Shown here piece after piece: positions 46,899 through 60,567 of a stretch of 64,000 nt of DNA (position 1 is its first letter; each line of letters opens with the position of its first letter). Source of the stretch: Mactra quadrangularis. Its lineage: Eukaryota > Mollusca > Bivalvia > Venerida > Mactridae. The position numbers and the translations under genes were made by a program. The stretch covers positions 33,001,919-33,065,918 of the forward strand of contig CM046306.1 of the NCBI GenBank assembly GCA_025267735.1. The letters are read 5' to 3'. The notes below the pieces were generated by a model that saw only the letters and a list, made by a program, of their open reading frames with translations, was not told where the DNA came from and ran no database searches.

Positions 46899-48588
46899 TT
46901 TTCTTCCCACAAGCAAACATTTCCATCCCACTTGACTGTGGACAAGTGGAATTAAATTTGAAATGCCTGAGCTGAAATATTTATTTTTCAATTTAAGTTG
47001 AACTAATATGTATTACCGGTACATATTTTAGTTGAACATGAAGCATTGAGTTACAACAGTATGTACACCAGACTAAAGGCTAGTAATACCAATAAAACTA
47101 TTAAAATTAAGTCATAAAAATAAAACCTTGAAATTAAATCCAGATTAAGCCAATCAAACTTGACATGTAAAATAAAATATAAATCCATATAAGAATCAAG
47201 TCAAATATTGTGTCCTTCACACATACAGTAAACTTAGAACAAAACTTCAGAAGAATTTCAACAATAATAAACACCTACAGAACACAGATTAATAATTCAA
47301 TAATATCTCTCAAACTGAAATATCAGTTTAAAAACACACAATTCACATTTTATGTAACATCCAAATCACATATTTCGCATATATAGTCACATAATAATAT
47401 ATTTCACCATTTCACTGACTAAGACTTAATAATATAGCAGTCAGTATAAAAAATCGCAAAAATTGACCAGTACAAAATAATATTGACCATCAAGAATGGA
47501 CTAATAAAATACAACAACATAAATGTATCAATGCAGACAAACATCACCATAATTCTAACACCATAATGACAACAATGGGTCGTTCCATTGACAACAAACA
47601 ACATAAATAGTGTAATATGAAGTTTAATTAGGTATACAAGCTATGTTTAGTCTAACCAAATCGTCTAGCCATAGGGGACAGGTATACTGCGATCAGAAAT
47701 CATAACATTACAGATAAAATATATATATAACCTGAGGGGTTTTAAACCAACTATAGGTTATCTATGGACAAAGTTAAACAAAATTTATATACAGTGTAAC
47801 ATTGTAGACATAATATTGTACTTAAGACTTATACAACCTCACATTGTGGAATAACAGACATCTTGAGCCGGTTAAGTAAAGGGGCTACCTAACGTTACAT
47901 AGAGATTTCCTATGTAACAGTTTGCTACATTGCAGTTCTAACCAACATTGTAGGGCTAGATACCAAAATTAGTTTTGCAAAATGCTCGACATTAATTTTT
48001 AAAGTATGTTGCATGGTTGGACAACCATCTATATATTTTACTTGCCCAAACCAAATGTTTAACAATTTGACCAAACCAACATATAGGTTGTCTGAGAGAC
48101 AATATAATGAGCTTTAATTTCTAGCCCTGTCACAACCTGAATACATTTAAAAACACTCAACATTTCCAGAGGTGACAATCTTGTTTGTACCACCTTGAAG
48201 CAAAGCTATATCATAATACTTGGCCAACACAGAATGCATATATGATTATTCCAACCAAAAAATATATCTAATTAATGATATGCAATAAATTGAAGAAAAT
48301 TTTGATAAAAATTGTTCATAATGATGATTAATAAATGGGTTTATGAAAAACCAGCCTACATCCTTCTCTAACTACATCAGTAGTTCGACTAGTTTCACAA
48401 CAACCCACAACATGCCTTAAATTTATGATATAACTTTTTAAAAATATCAAAACATGATAAAAAAAGTTTTTATTACAAGCCCTGCCCAAAATATTAGATT
48501 GTACAACATCGTCGGCTAAATTACATTGATGTTCATTTGCTCTTCTTTCTCTCATTCTCAACATATACATTTATTTAATCTTTTTTGT

Positions 48589-48872
48589 TATATTTATTTT
48601 TATTTATTTATAGGAGTTAAAGCCGTGTCAACACAATTTTAGGTCATTTTACGGCGTCCAACGCACCTAACCTAGCTTTCCTGAACCATTGTCTATAACC
48701 AGTACTAACCTACCCTTCCACAAGGCCGGAAACTTCTCCATATTATCCAATCAATGGAGGAAAATCGACATTATTGTCAAATTTTCATGGAAGGGTAGGA
48801 TTCAAACCCGCACCCCCTCGGGCACGAGTATCCAAATCCCGGCGGGCTACCAACTGCGCTGTCGACCCGGTG
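48589..48872 (-). mobile_element. SINE family 1, full-length, minus orientation
   Basis: The body and reverse tRNA-like head match 45034-45329, with a short deletion between GAAGGGT and AGGATTC. It is flanked by imperfect repeats ATCTTTTTTGT (near 48578) and ATCTTTTTAGT (near 48873), probably the target duplication. Confidence 0.9.
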
Positions 48873-49636
48873 ATCTTTTTAGTCAAAACGGAAACCACTG
48901 CAACTGGGGTTTCACTAATTCAGTTCTGGTTTGTTTCCGTTAGGACAAAAAAATCATCAAAAATGTTAACTTAAAGCCTAGTGTCTCTTGATAAAACCAA
49001 AAAGGCCTATAATTGGCTGAAATGTTGAGAAGAGAATAAAGCAAAATTAAATACCGATTTATAAATAATTTATCTGAATTGTTTTATATAGTTCACAACT
49101 AAAATGATCAATGTAACCAAGGTAATAAATTTAAAGAAAATCAAAGTTACAAGTAATGTGGTAAGGTAACCTGAGGTTACACTATGTTAAACACTACATC
49201 ACATTTAAACCAAGATAAATGAGAAATAAAACACTAAATCAGCAATTCTTACCAATACATTTATAATGTAAATGTATTATCAAAGCAAATCTATGGGTCG
49301 ATAAAAAAATAGTCTAAACCCTTATTTGTTTACACGTAGATACACTTGTTTTGCAATGACCTATCAATTTGTTAGTGGTAATGTATTTTCATACAAAATT
49401 AGATGTGGCAAATAAAAATTAAGATTGATTTTATTGAACTTGCATTAACAATCCTTTTTTCTATAAATTTTGTTTACATGTCATGTATAAATGTGTAAAA
49501 TAAATGTAGGAAAATACCATTGTCTACATCAAAATTTGAAATATAATTTATTCAATCTCGACGGTGGAACTACCTTTTTAATAGCAAATGAAAAGACATT
49601 CATTAAAAGAAAGAAATAGTCAACTAAAATTGAGCC

Positions 49637-50034
49637 CAATCTCCGTAAACAGATATTCTGTAGAGCGTTGTCGTACAGGATCTCTACTGTCTCCATGGAG
49701 GGTCACGTCGAGATGAACTTTGTGTCAACCAATCAATGTGTAACATTCATCTAGACGAAAACACTATTAATCACGTTTTGATTTCGTAATTTCTATTTTT
49801 AGACCAAGGTTTGCATGCTTATTTAACAGCGGTATTATTCACAGTCAGCGATTGGGCGGCTCATTTCAAATTGTGTGACGTAGACGATGTAAACAAGTTA
49901 CGTATCATAACAATTTCGTCATGAATATTATGATGAGAAAAGGTCACCTGAATGTGACCTTCATTTGAAAAAGGCCAGATCTAAATTAGGGAGTAGGTGA
50001 GTGGAAAATTTTAGATCCGGTTTTAATCAGATTG
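49637..50034 (-). mobile_element. 398-bp MITE with diverged 9-bp target duplication, copy 3
   Basis: It is the reverse complement of copies 1 and 2, starting CAATCTCCGTAAACAG and ending GGTTTTAATCAGATTG. The flanks AATTGAGCC (49628-49636) and CTTTGAGCC (50035-50043) agree at 7 of 9 bases, as expected for an older insertion. Confidence 0.88.
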
Positions 50035-50455
50035 CTTTGAGCCGGTCAATCTACTTGGAGCAGAACTGGCATACAATGTCATCATTCAATGAATGAATAA
50101 TATTGTGATGCAAATTGCCAACATATGTCCGAAATTTATTCGTAGTGAATGGCCGAGGAGTTCCCAATGACAATATCACAAAATTGAACTTAACAAATTG
50201 TGATAAACTGACAACTTGTACAAGTTGTTGAATAAATAATAGAAGTTTAGAAAATTGGTCACTCCAATACAAGATGTTTTATGAAGTTCTAAATATTTTC
50301 TTCATTGCTTTTTGTAGCCATACAAAGTACTTGGTCAAGTTACTTTAGCTGATTATATTTAGTTGAACATTATCTATAACTTCTGTGCAATTATTTAATT
50401 GGCACCATAATGTTACTTCAATAAAAATTAATTAATACATGTAATTTTATATATT

Positions 50456-50898
50456 TTATTCAATCATCAGTGGTGCATACATTAACTCTGCTATTTTAAA
50501 TACACAAGATATGTTCCATAACCCTAGTACATAAATACAGATATCAATTTCTATTGATTGTAAGTACACAAGTACTGAAGTGAATATTCAAATCAGTGGG
50601 GTTCATGGGTGGATCCAGCGGGGTCAGGGGGATTCGGACCCCCCCTAGAATTTGGAAAATGTTGCTGTCCATTTGTGTATTTTTTGCCTGTAAGTCATTT
50701 TTAAGTAGCATGAAGCAATTTTTATCGGTGCTTAACAAAGATTTAATGGTTATGTCAGTTTTTCTGAAAAATGTGTATAATGTGGTTGTGGTTTAAGGTT
50801 CCGACCCCCCTAGAAAGGGTTGGACCCCCACCCCCTAGAAAAAAATCCTGGATCCGCCCCTGGGGTTAATGTATGCGTAATTACAGTTGAATAAAGTT
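50456..50898. mobile_element. Foldback relative split by a hAT-like insertion
   Basis: The left arm is TTTTATTCAATCATCAGTGG and TGCATACATTAAC; the right arm is TTAATGTATGCG and CAGTTGAATAAAG. The right half is interrupted at GGGGTT by the element 50604-50859. Confidence 0.85.
50604..50859. mobile_element. hAT-like MITE nested in a foldback element
   Basis: The inverted ends are CATGGGTGGATCCAG and CTGGATCCGCCCC. The flanks are GTGGGGTT (50596-50603) and CTGGGGTT (50860-50867), an 8-bp duplication with one mismatch. The ends resemble the GGGGCGGATCC termini common on hAT MITEs. The interior holds two CCCCCCTAGAA-type subterminal blocks. Confidence 0.85.
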
Positions 50899-53365
50899 CT
50901 ACAATACATTGATTGTTCAAAACAGTAAGTCTAAAATATATAAAATAAAAACATAAATATTTACCATGTATATACAGACTATTTGATACAAAAATCGATA
51001 ACAATCAAGACAGTTAATGTATTCATACAAAATATAAACAAAAACAATTATAATATAACAATACAATGTATTACCAGTTTGACCTATATCATGCTGTAAT
51101 CTAGGTCAATGTAAACATTGAAAACTTTAAAAAAAAAAATAATATTTTGGTATTTATGTTATCTAGTATTTTGGTGCATTACGCCACATTTCAACTTTTC
51201 TGCGGTCACCCGCGAGCAGTCATCCTATGGCTGTCCCTGAATAGATATAGATTTCTTGAGTTTTCACCAAAGCTCTCAACCTAGTTATAGGTGCATACCT
51301 TTGCCAGTGGCTGACAACTGCTCTACTCAATACAAAGGCAGGCTGGAGAATGGGTGTAGAAAATAGTTTAAGACCAAACTCTATAAATATATGTAGATTT
51401 CCTCCTTGAAATTCATAAAACCAATGACCCTTAGATTCATTGTCAGACAAATTACTGACTGAGCTAAACGAGCAGAGTTACCTAGCATCCAACAAAGACA
51501 TCAAAACATAAATATAAATCATGACATTTAAATAGCTACAGATAATTACAACAACCCAAGCTACAAGCTCTGAATTCATAGTCTGGGACATGAAACGTCT
51601 GATTGAGATAGCCGAGCAGATTTACTAAGCATTAAACATGAAACAATGCATGCTTCAGACACAGCAACATAACTGAGAAAGCTGTAAATCTTATACTAAT
51701 CCCTTGAATCAGTGAATAACTTTAATCCATGGGAATGCTGTACATATGAACAACACCTCCGCATGTATAATACAACACAATACCAAAATACATGGAATTT
51801 TACATGTAAACATTATATATGATATCCCTATAACAGCCATACACATATTACTGCCATATGATTATAATATTAGGGACATCTGGTAGCCCCATAAAAATAA
51901 GGTACATTCTTGTTTTTACTGTGATAATGAACAAGATATGCTCCCCTTTCAGCTCAGTGAATACATTACATTCAGCCGCTGCCTTAAAACATGTTGTGTC
52001 GACTTATGATATGGACTTTTAGTATGAACCTATGAATGACCAATGAAAGTTAACCAAATTCCAATTTAGCCGACAAAACTTTATATGCATTTTCATTCGT
52101 TGTAGCCATCACCTGACAAGTTAACTTTCATTTTTGTTAATTTTCCATTATCAAACTAATGCAAAACTGTCCAACATCTTTGCATTTCGACATTTTGAAA
52201 GTACAGGGGTGATAATTTTTTGCACTCTAGCAGTCGATCACTCATCTATTTTTAAAAACCATGTAATAATCATGAAATTTAAATGTTTATGTGTTTCTGT
52301 CTAAAAATAGAAATATCAGTTTGGTCACAGTATTTTAGCAGATGTAGAAAATGATCGAGTGAATCTTCGAACCAATGCATTGGAGAGTATGAACAAGACT
52401 GCATGCCTGAGTCTTTTTACATTCTGTCTGGATGAATATATATAAACAAAATAAGAAACAACAAAAACAAAAAGCTAGTCTTCCACTACTGAGCTAATAG
52501 AGTTAAGTTTCTAGCTCAAGGAAACAATAAGGCACGCTCAAAAAGTGATTTGAATGTACCTGCTATCAGTAGTAAGAGGCAAAGAAATTGATTTTTAATA
52601 TGCTAACTGAAATGTATCCGATTTAAACATACAAGCCAAATTCTCAGACCAAAACAACACAGCAATTAAAATATTCCCTCGATTATCACATCAGTAAATA
52701 AAACTGCCATAAACTAAATAATAAAATCATGAGAAACTGAACAAAATTACCGATTACCAAATCTTAATGATTTCTACAATTTCCCCCCCTCTCCCATCAT
52801 TAAATATTTTCATCAATGAAAATCAAATCATTAAAGAGTGGTTAGGTAAGAAAAGATAAGTTTTAAACAACATGTTCAGCATGAATATCAAACTTTATAT
52901 CAAGAAATCTGAGAACCACTAACTTGTGTCTAAGTGGTTCAGAAAGAATAGATAATCTTTAACAACACACTTGAGTTCAGCATGTGTGCACACATTGCAA
53001 GTTTCATTAATATCAAATCACTTACTGCTTCAGTACATTTCTGCAACAGTAGATCTGAAGATTTTCATTTACTATTCAAGTTCTGATATAATTTTCATTT
53101 GTACTCTATTTAGATCAGGAAATTTCTTTTTCCAACCATTCTCTTTCCTACCACAGTATCAAGCAGGGCATTTGTAGGTCTTAATAACTTATTGTCACAC
53201 ATTAAAACATCCTTACATGGATTAACATCAAAACCTTCAGCTACCAGATAACCACTTCTTCAATTGATTTGTAAGTCTGCAGTCAGTAACACTAAGCTAA
53301 GGTGAGAGCGAATCTTTGATTATAAAGAAAAATTAACACTGATAAGAAAGTCACTATTTTTAAAT

Positions 53366-53546
53366 CTAATTCAACCGTCAGTGGCGCACACATTAACCCC
53401 TCTTGTTTAAATACTTGATTTTGTTTGATAATTCTCTTACATGGATACAGATATCAATTTGTTATGAATTGTGAGTAGATAAGTACAGTAGTGAGTAATT
53501 AAATCAGGAGGGTAATGTATACACCACTGACTGTTGAATTAGTTTG
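53366..53546. mobile_element. Foldback relative, small intact copy
   Basis: AATTCAACCGTCAGTGGCGC at the left faces CACCACTGACTGTTGAATT at the right. Subterminal ACATTAACC and GGGTAATGT are also inverted. The central ACAGATATCAATTTGTTATG is shared with 50541 and 59620. Confidence 0.85.
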
Positions 53547-53619
53547 CAATACAGGACTGCAAGACTGAAGGGTATGTACATAAAATCTGATTTGAATGAT
53601 ATTTGTGCATTGCTTTAAC

Positions 53620-53880
53620 ATTGTAATGATAGAAGCAGAGGTATAGTGGAGGCCTGGCACTAATAGATCAAGAGATCCCAGGTTCAAACCCAACTCGGGG
53701 TGCGGCTATTTCCTTAAGCAAAAAATTTACTACCAGTTGATCCAATCCAACTTGGTGTAAATGGGTACTGTAAGGGTTCACCAGCTTGAAGGGGATCTCA
53801 ATGATCAGAGGTTATCATACGGCTGAACTTGTACATGGTAGCAGACTATAAACCACATTCTTAATAATGATCACTTGATA
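53620..53880 (+). mobile_element. SINE family 2, plus orientation
   Basis: The tRNA-like head is GAGGTATAGTGGAGGC and box B is CCAGGTTCAAACCCAACTC. The body includes CTTAAGCAAAAAATTTACTA and GATCTCAATGATCAGAGGTT. Homologous to the minus copies at 17090 and 25210. Confidence 0.8.
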
Positions 53881-54369
53881 ATTACAACAACCACAACATT
53901 AAGGGCAATAATTGACAAGAGAAACACTTGTTTAAAATAAATATAACATCACAATAACTGCTTACATAACAAGTATTAAATAACCGCAAGAAAATACCAC
54001 AAAAAGTTTGAATGATCAAAATACCTCAATACAAAAAGATCAAATCTTAAAACCTTTGTACATTAAAAGTTACATCAGTTTGAAAACAAAACTTAATACA
54101 GACAGCCAATCCCTTAGTTAGGTATTTTAACAAAAATTCATTAAATACCAAAAAAATGTAAACACGGCTTTAATGCATCAATGCTCTGGTATGGTCAATT
54201 ACAATAGAACATTTGTGCTAGTTTAAACTGTCTTGGACTTTAAAGTTTCTGGAGTGCAGAAACTTGGGTAACGTATACATCTAGATTATTTTATTAAATT
54301 GAAAACTTCTATCAAATCACTGATGATTTTCCTAAAGCCTTATTTAACTCACAACAATTTTCAGAAATT

Positions 54370-54960
54370 ATGATGATGATGACAATGAAAACAATGATAA
54401 TACTGATGATGGTGGTGATGATGACAATGAAAATAATGATGATACTGATGATGGTGGTGATGATGACAATGAAAACAATGATGATACTGATGATGGTGGT
54501 GATGATGATGATGAAAACAATGATGATACTGATGATGGTGGAGATGATGACAATGAAAACAATGATGATACTGATGATGGTGGAGATGATGACAATGAAA
54601 ACAATGATGATACTGATGATGGTGGTGATGATGACAATGATGGTAAAAAGTAAATGTTCATATACCTTAACTCACTACAATTTTGAGAAATGATGATGAG
54701 AACAGAAATAATGCTGACTTAGATGATGATGGAGATGATGACAATGAAGTCAAAAGATTTAATTCTCTTATAACTTAATTCAAAACAAATTTCAACAAAT
54801 TTTGATGATGACTGCGAAAACATCAATGACCACAATAATGATGATGATGATGATGATAATAAAATGATGAGAATGATTGTTTAGGTGTTAAAACTTAACT
54901 CAAGACAATTTTCAGGAATTATGATGATGATGATGACAGGGAAAACAATGATGATGATAA
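54370..54960. repeat. 42-bp minisatellite of GATGAT triplets, about 7 units plus degenerate tail
   Basis: The unit is GATACTGATGATGGTGGTGA followed by TGATGACAATGAAAACAATG and AT, repeated to about 54640. Looser GATGATGAC blocks continue to 54960. Met-rich plus and Ser-rich minus ORFs are products of the 42-bp period. Confidence 0.9.
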
Positions 54961-55321
54961 TAACAATGACATGATGGGGGTGATTTCTGACAATCAATTT
55001 TCAGTCATGAAAGTCATGGTGGCTAACTTCTGAACATTAGTAACCACCAAGACCACAACTTTGGCTACACATCATAATTTTGAAATGTAAGTAAACTAAA
55101 GCAAACTATGAGTTGATGATGAAAACAACAAGATAAGAGAACATACAATCCTACATAGAAGAGATAGATGTCTGATTTAGATTAGATAGATAGTTTCATG
55201 TTTAACTGATGTGTAGATAAACCTTTAAAATATACAATAACTATAACAACAAATGATAACAATAGTATAGTCAATACAGTAGCTAAACTGTAAACTTTTT
55301 AATGACTGAAGTACAACATGG

Positions 55322-55530
55322 AAATAAACTATATCTGGAATTCAAATATTTGGGTTTTCCCCGCGGGTACAAACAAACTTTTGCCGATATAATGAAAACG
55401 TGTGTACAAAGAACAATAGGATTTAATCCGTAGTTCATGCTCTTTAGAAATAATGTGTAGAAAACTTTGTTGGTACCGCCTGTGCGCGGACGGAAAAACC
55501 CATAAATTTGAATTCCGGATTAGGTCTATT
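55322..55530. mobile_element. ~200-bp MITE, family T, copy 3
   Basis: The ends are AATAAACTATATCTGGAATT and GAATTCCGGATTAGGTCTAT then T. The interior GAACAATAGGATTTAATCCG matches copy 1. It abuts a truncated hairpin element at its right end. Confidence 0.85.
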
Positions 55531-55572
55531 GTGGGCTTAGCACAAAACAAAAAGCGTTAAGCCTGTGAAATA
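55528..55572. repeat. Hairpin element, copy 8, centre deleted
   Basis: The outer arms ATTGTGGGCTTAGCACAAAA and GCGTTAAGCCTGTGAAAT remain, but the inner arm halves and loop are lost. It belongs to the GGGCTT/AAGCC subfamily. Confidence 0.75.
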
Positions 55573-58500
55573 TGTTTTTACTAGAAGCAACAATGCGTGA
55601 TTGATGGTAACATTATAATAAACTGTTAGGTTGGAAGAGCACTGATTAAGTCCCCTTGGTCACCGTGAATGCATAGGTGAAAGTTTATCGTTCTTGAAAT
55701 TCTGATATTTCCTTATTCTGTATCCAGCTGTTTTTGTTATAGAAAAAAGAACTATTTCTTAGGTACCAAACATTGTTAACTTAAGGACCAGTCCTGAAAT
55801 TTTCACACATGGCATAACATTGTAGTTGAAGCTTATTTGTTGGCATCTTACATGTGAAATCTAAACCATTCTTTTTGTCACAAACTTTGCATCAAATTTA
55901 CTATGTTTTATCACAATTACCTATAAATCAATTACAGCTTTTAAAATTAACCAAGTTCATATGAAGAACTGTCTGTCAATAAAAATTTAAAACGACAGAG
56001 GTCCTGAGAGATTAAAAATTCATAAATATTAAAGTTCTACTTAATCAATACTTTTAATTCTACAAAATCTTTACAATCAACATTAATTTATGCCAGTTCA
56101 ATTTTTCAGTCTGGTAAACTATTATTTTGTCTAGTACAATTAGAAATGGAAACATTTAAGATAGGACTGCAGTAAAATAAGTTGAAAAGCCAAGCTGTCA
56201 CAACTACTGTCATGTTATCTAAACTTTCTCATTGTAATAATTTACTGAGTTTTATAACAACTTAATATAAAACATTTATTCATACATAGGATGTTTAACA
56301 AACAGATGATATAATATTTCCATTGAAATTAGATATACATAATTGAATACATTTTAAATGTATGTTTGTAATGTCATGCTGAGCTTTCAGAAACCTCTAT
56401 TCTATCAAACAAATTGATGTCTTAATATTGCATAGAATTTAAATATTCCAATATTATCACAGATTTTTAGGACAGAACTTAGAGAAGAACCTGATTACTG
56501 TAACTTGTGATCTAATATTCCATAACATCATAAAACATTAATTAATGTTATAATTTAAACTTGATTATGGTGAGTGTTATTGTCTTATATTTTGTGGCAT
56601 CACAAAATGCAAAGATGATGTCATAAATTAATATGAACAACGTGGCATTGTTTTAAGCTGCTATCAATACTTTTGTACAGCTTGTTATTAACCTGGGCTA
56701 AGAATATTTGAATGAAAATAATTTTCAATCATTTGTGATCTGTATGGTGAAATAGATCCTTGTTCGTCATTCAGATGCAAGACAATTAATTAATGTAGAA
56801 TTTAGACATGATTTAAGGTTAGATTGCTACAGTCATCTGAATTCTAAACAGTGATAAATTTCCTGTAAGATAATGATAAGTTGAAACTCATTTCCTTGAT
56901 ATAATATCACAATAACTCCTATCAAACATCGAAAATATAGAATTTTAAAATCACAAATCTTATATCAAATGACGGAAATATAAGCTTTTTTAAAATCAAA
57001 CTGAATTAATCAAAGTACTTTTATTTGGACCTAGTTGATGTGATCACATGCTGAAAGTGGCCAATCCAGCCGCTTCCCACCACTGGCCACTAAATGCAGG
57101 TTATACTATAAAATTAATACCATAATTATAAAAACATAAAACATACAACAATTATAAAACGAATATAGAATAAAAGTCAAAAATCTATAAAAATAATATT
57201 TGAATAAATGATTTTTTATCACATAAGAAAATTTAATATATTATATAAAACATAAAATTCACACGCAGATAAAATATGTAATTGAATAAAATAAAACCAA
57301 CCTGATCTAGAATAACCACAAAACTTAATCCGTATACAAAGTCAAGTTTTAAACTTTGAAATATTCACATAGACATATTTCCTGTTTTAAAATCTACATA
57401 ATAAATTAATGTTCACTTTTAACCGTACTTGCATGAAGTGTGGACAAATTTAACTGTAGGACTGACAATCACATTCGTAAAATCTGTCACAATATTACTG
57501 GAGGCTAAATTTCCTGATTTAATAATCAAAATTAAAACTGCGATATTTAATTTAAATGCATGCCTTAGAACGAAACACACAATTTAATTTATACAGCATA
57601 CATTAACAAATTACATTTGCCTTTCCCATACAAAAAAAGTTCAAAGTTATGTATGTGTACTTAAAATTTTTCAAGTTACCATTTAATCCGAAATCCGACA
57701 ACAGAATAGTAAACTTTTAAACCTAAATAAATCACAGTACATTTAAAGTTAACTCATATTTAAGCTGAATAATGAATTTCCAATACGCTCCAGTCTTTAC
57801 ATGCTAGTATTTTAACTTTTAAAACTGGTACAAGTATACAGCCTATGGTTTTTTTAGTAAGAAACTTATAGTTTTATACTAGATCTTAAAAATTATGGAA
57901 CCCTAACTACCGGAAGATCTTCTATCTTTATAGTCAGACATTCCTAAACAAGATTTCTAGAGCATTAACGGAAAACTGTCCTAACTAAGTTTTTAAAAAA
58001 ATAATTTTTTAACATTTGAATTATGAAAACACAGACAAGTCACTCACAGTATAATCAACAAAATTTTATGATAAAATTTTCATTTATAAAGAACATAAAT
58101 AATAATCTACTTTGAGCAAAAAGTATAGAAATGAAGAGAAAAAAAGAACAATTATTACTCCGACAGTAAAATTATGGAAATTTGAGTTAGCACAGTTTTT
58201 CGTTAAGCCCTTGATCTCAATCTCCCACATTGGAGAGAAGATGTAAGAAAAATGTCGGGAAAATGTTTATAATAAAAATAAACGAGTCAACAATGACCTC
58301 TGGAATGTTTGACCAATGTTTAAACATACAATACAATGTTTACAAGACCGTATACATTCATTAATATTAAAAATTACTAAAATGTTTCATCTTCAAAGCA
58401 ACTCACCAGAGAGGAAGAAACTAACATTAAATCCTACATTAGACCACACCTAGCTACTTATAGTTTATATAAGTCTGTCAGGGTAATGAGAATTTAAAGG

Positions 58501-59182
58501 TTATTAGAATAACCCTTAACTTACTACAAAGAATTGAATAAATACACAGACAGGAAATGTTCAATTATGGTCTTGAACTAATTAAACAATATTTTGTATG
58601 CAAAATTTGTCCATAGAAAAAGGAGGTGCACATTTACTGTCTGGCATAATTACTAAAACTGATATCAGTTAATTGTTTGCTAGAAATCAATTAGGAAAAG
58701 TAAATCATTGGCCAATCAGATTTATACAAACAGGCGTTGCCATTCAGCCATACTTATTGGGGGGAAGGGGGTCTTACTGTTTTGCATAAAAAAATGCACT
58801 AAAAAAAGGATTTAAAATGGCCGCATTTACACTTTTAATAAAGCCAATTATCATTTTTATCAAAATTAACAACTTCCAAAAAGAAAATAAACCTGACAGA
58901 TTATCATTAATTTTGGTTTTATTTCAACATGCCAGCACTTTGCAAAGCATTATTACTTAGTTTATTTACATCATCAAGTCATACATATTCAGTGATCTTG
59001 TAAAACCAATTGCGGAAATTGAAATCAATTTTTTTATTAAAAACAAATCAGAATTGATGAATCAGTTATAATCAGAACAGTCCTATCATTTACAATGTTC
59101 AATCAAATATGGAGAAAAATTTCATAATCAAACACAAAACAGAAAAGTATAAGGCCATCCATGAGATTGTATTAATAGGAGA

Positions 59183-59195
59183 GGGGGGGGGGGGG
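59183..59195 (+). repeat. 13-bp G homopolymer
   Basis: An uninterrupted G run preceded by GGAGA. It is unusual in such AT-rich sequence and might form a G-quadruplex. Confidence 0.9.
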
Positions 59196-59534
59196 CATTC
59201 ATAAAATTGAAAAAATCCCATAATGTTAAAACAAATAGTTTTGACACAACTTAAAAATTTAAAAATCATGTCAAGATATTTGACATTCCAACACAGGATG
59301 TTATAGTATAGAAAAAATGTTGAATTATTCTAATAAAGTGAAAATAGACTAATAAGCTTATGATAAACACCGACACATTCCAAATACCCAAATATTACCT
59401 TATAGGATTGTATTGATGGGTCAGCCGATGACGTAGTCTAACTACATGTAAATAAGGAAGGATGTAGACTTAAGTTTGACGCTGACACATCAGGAAAGAT
59501 TCATCATTACATGAACTGAATGTATAACTATCCT

Positions 59535-59720
59535 AAATTCAATTCAACTGTCAATTGCACATACAATATCCCACTGTTTTAAATACTTGACATTTGTTTG
59601 ATAATTACAGAACATAAATATGGATATCTATTTTAATTGATAATGAGTACACAAGTACTACAATGAGTATTTAAATCAGTAGGGTTAGTGTATGCGCAAC
59701 TTACAGTTGAATAAAATTTA
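59535..59720. mobile_element. Foldback relative, small copy
   Basis: AATTCAACTGTCAATTGCAC at the left faces TGCGCAACTTACAGTTGAAT at the right. The interior ATATGGATATC and ACACAAGTACTACAATGAG match 50541-50590. Confidence 0.82.
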
Positions 59721-60526
59721 ACAATATCTCAATTTCAGTCCATATATTGTGATTGAATTTATTGTATACAAACTCTGAAATCCAAACTCTGAAATCTAGT
59801 ACCAACAGAAAGATAGTAGCAGAAATGTAGTGGAGCATTAAATAATCTGATTCTAATGAGATTTGGTGGGACAAACTTTCACTGTAAATTCTAGACTCTT
59901 GGAATATTTATCAAGATGGGATGCTGCTTACAGAATGCATTCAAGAAACGTAGATTGCACATCATGATGTTATTGTCACTTTCAAGCGAAATCAAGCACT
60001 AAAATCAAGCATGATGACCTCACACATACTATATTCTATACAAAACTACATACAGTTCTGTATTTTGATAATGATAACTCATAAATCTATCAAGAAAATC
60101 AAGAATCTACAAAAAATCATAGAAATATTTTATCTATAAAGATTTCCACAGTAATATTACACCTAATGATATAGACTAAGTATAAAAACTCACCAAGTGA
60201 TATAGATTAGAATAAAAACTGTTGTTATCTTGTTAATAATGTATTTGTTATCAGATTGATTGACAGTGACACCATGTTATATCATTCTATTATAAAATAC
60301 ATTGATGACTCAATAAACTTTATAATACTCTAAGTATTTAAGGTCAAACATTGCAGAGTGCAGACATTGTATAGTTCAGTTTTCATGAAAAACTTATTTT
60401 TTGTGAAAAGGACTTCCAGGTATTGATCAAAGCTCACAGAATAATCAATTGAAATTTGTGGCAGAAAGTAAAGTAGTAGTAATTTATGCCCAATTAAATG
60501 TTGTTCAATTACTTGTTTAACAAGGG

Positions 60527-60567
60527 TAAAACAGTATACCCCCCTCTTCTTCGAAGCGGGGGTATAA
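60527..60567. mobile_element. GCGGGGGTATA repeat, terminal fragment
   Basis: Only the last ~40 bp remain: AAGGGTAAAACAGTATACCC then CCCTCTTCTTCGAAGCGGGG, identical to the end of 25537-25800. Confidence 0.85.

Noticed and set aside
54368..54693. Met-rich plus-strand and Ser/Pro-rich minus-strand ORFs of about 100 codons
   Set aside because: They are products of the 42-bp GATGAT-type minisatellite.
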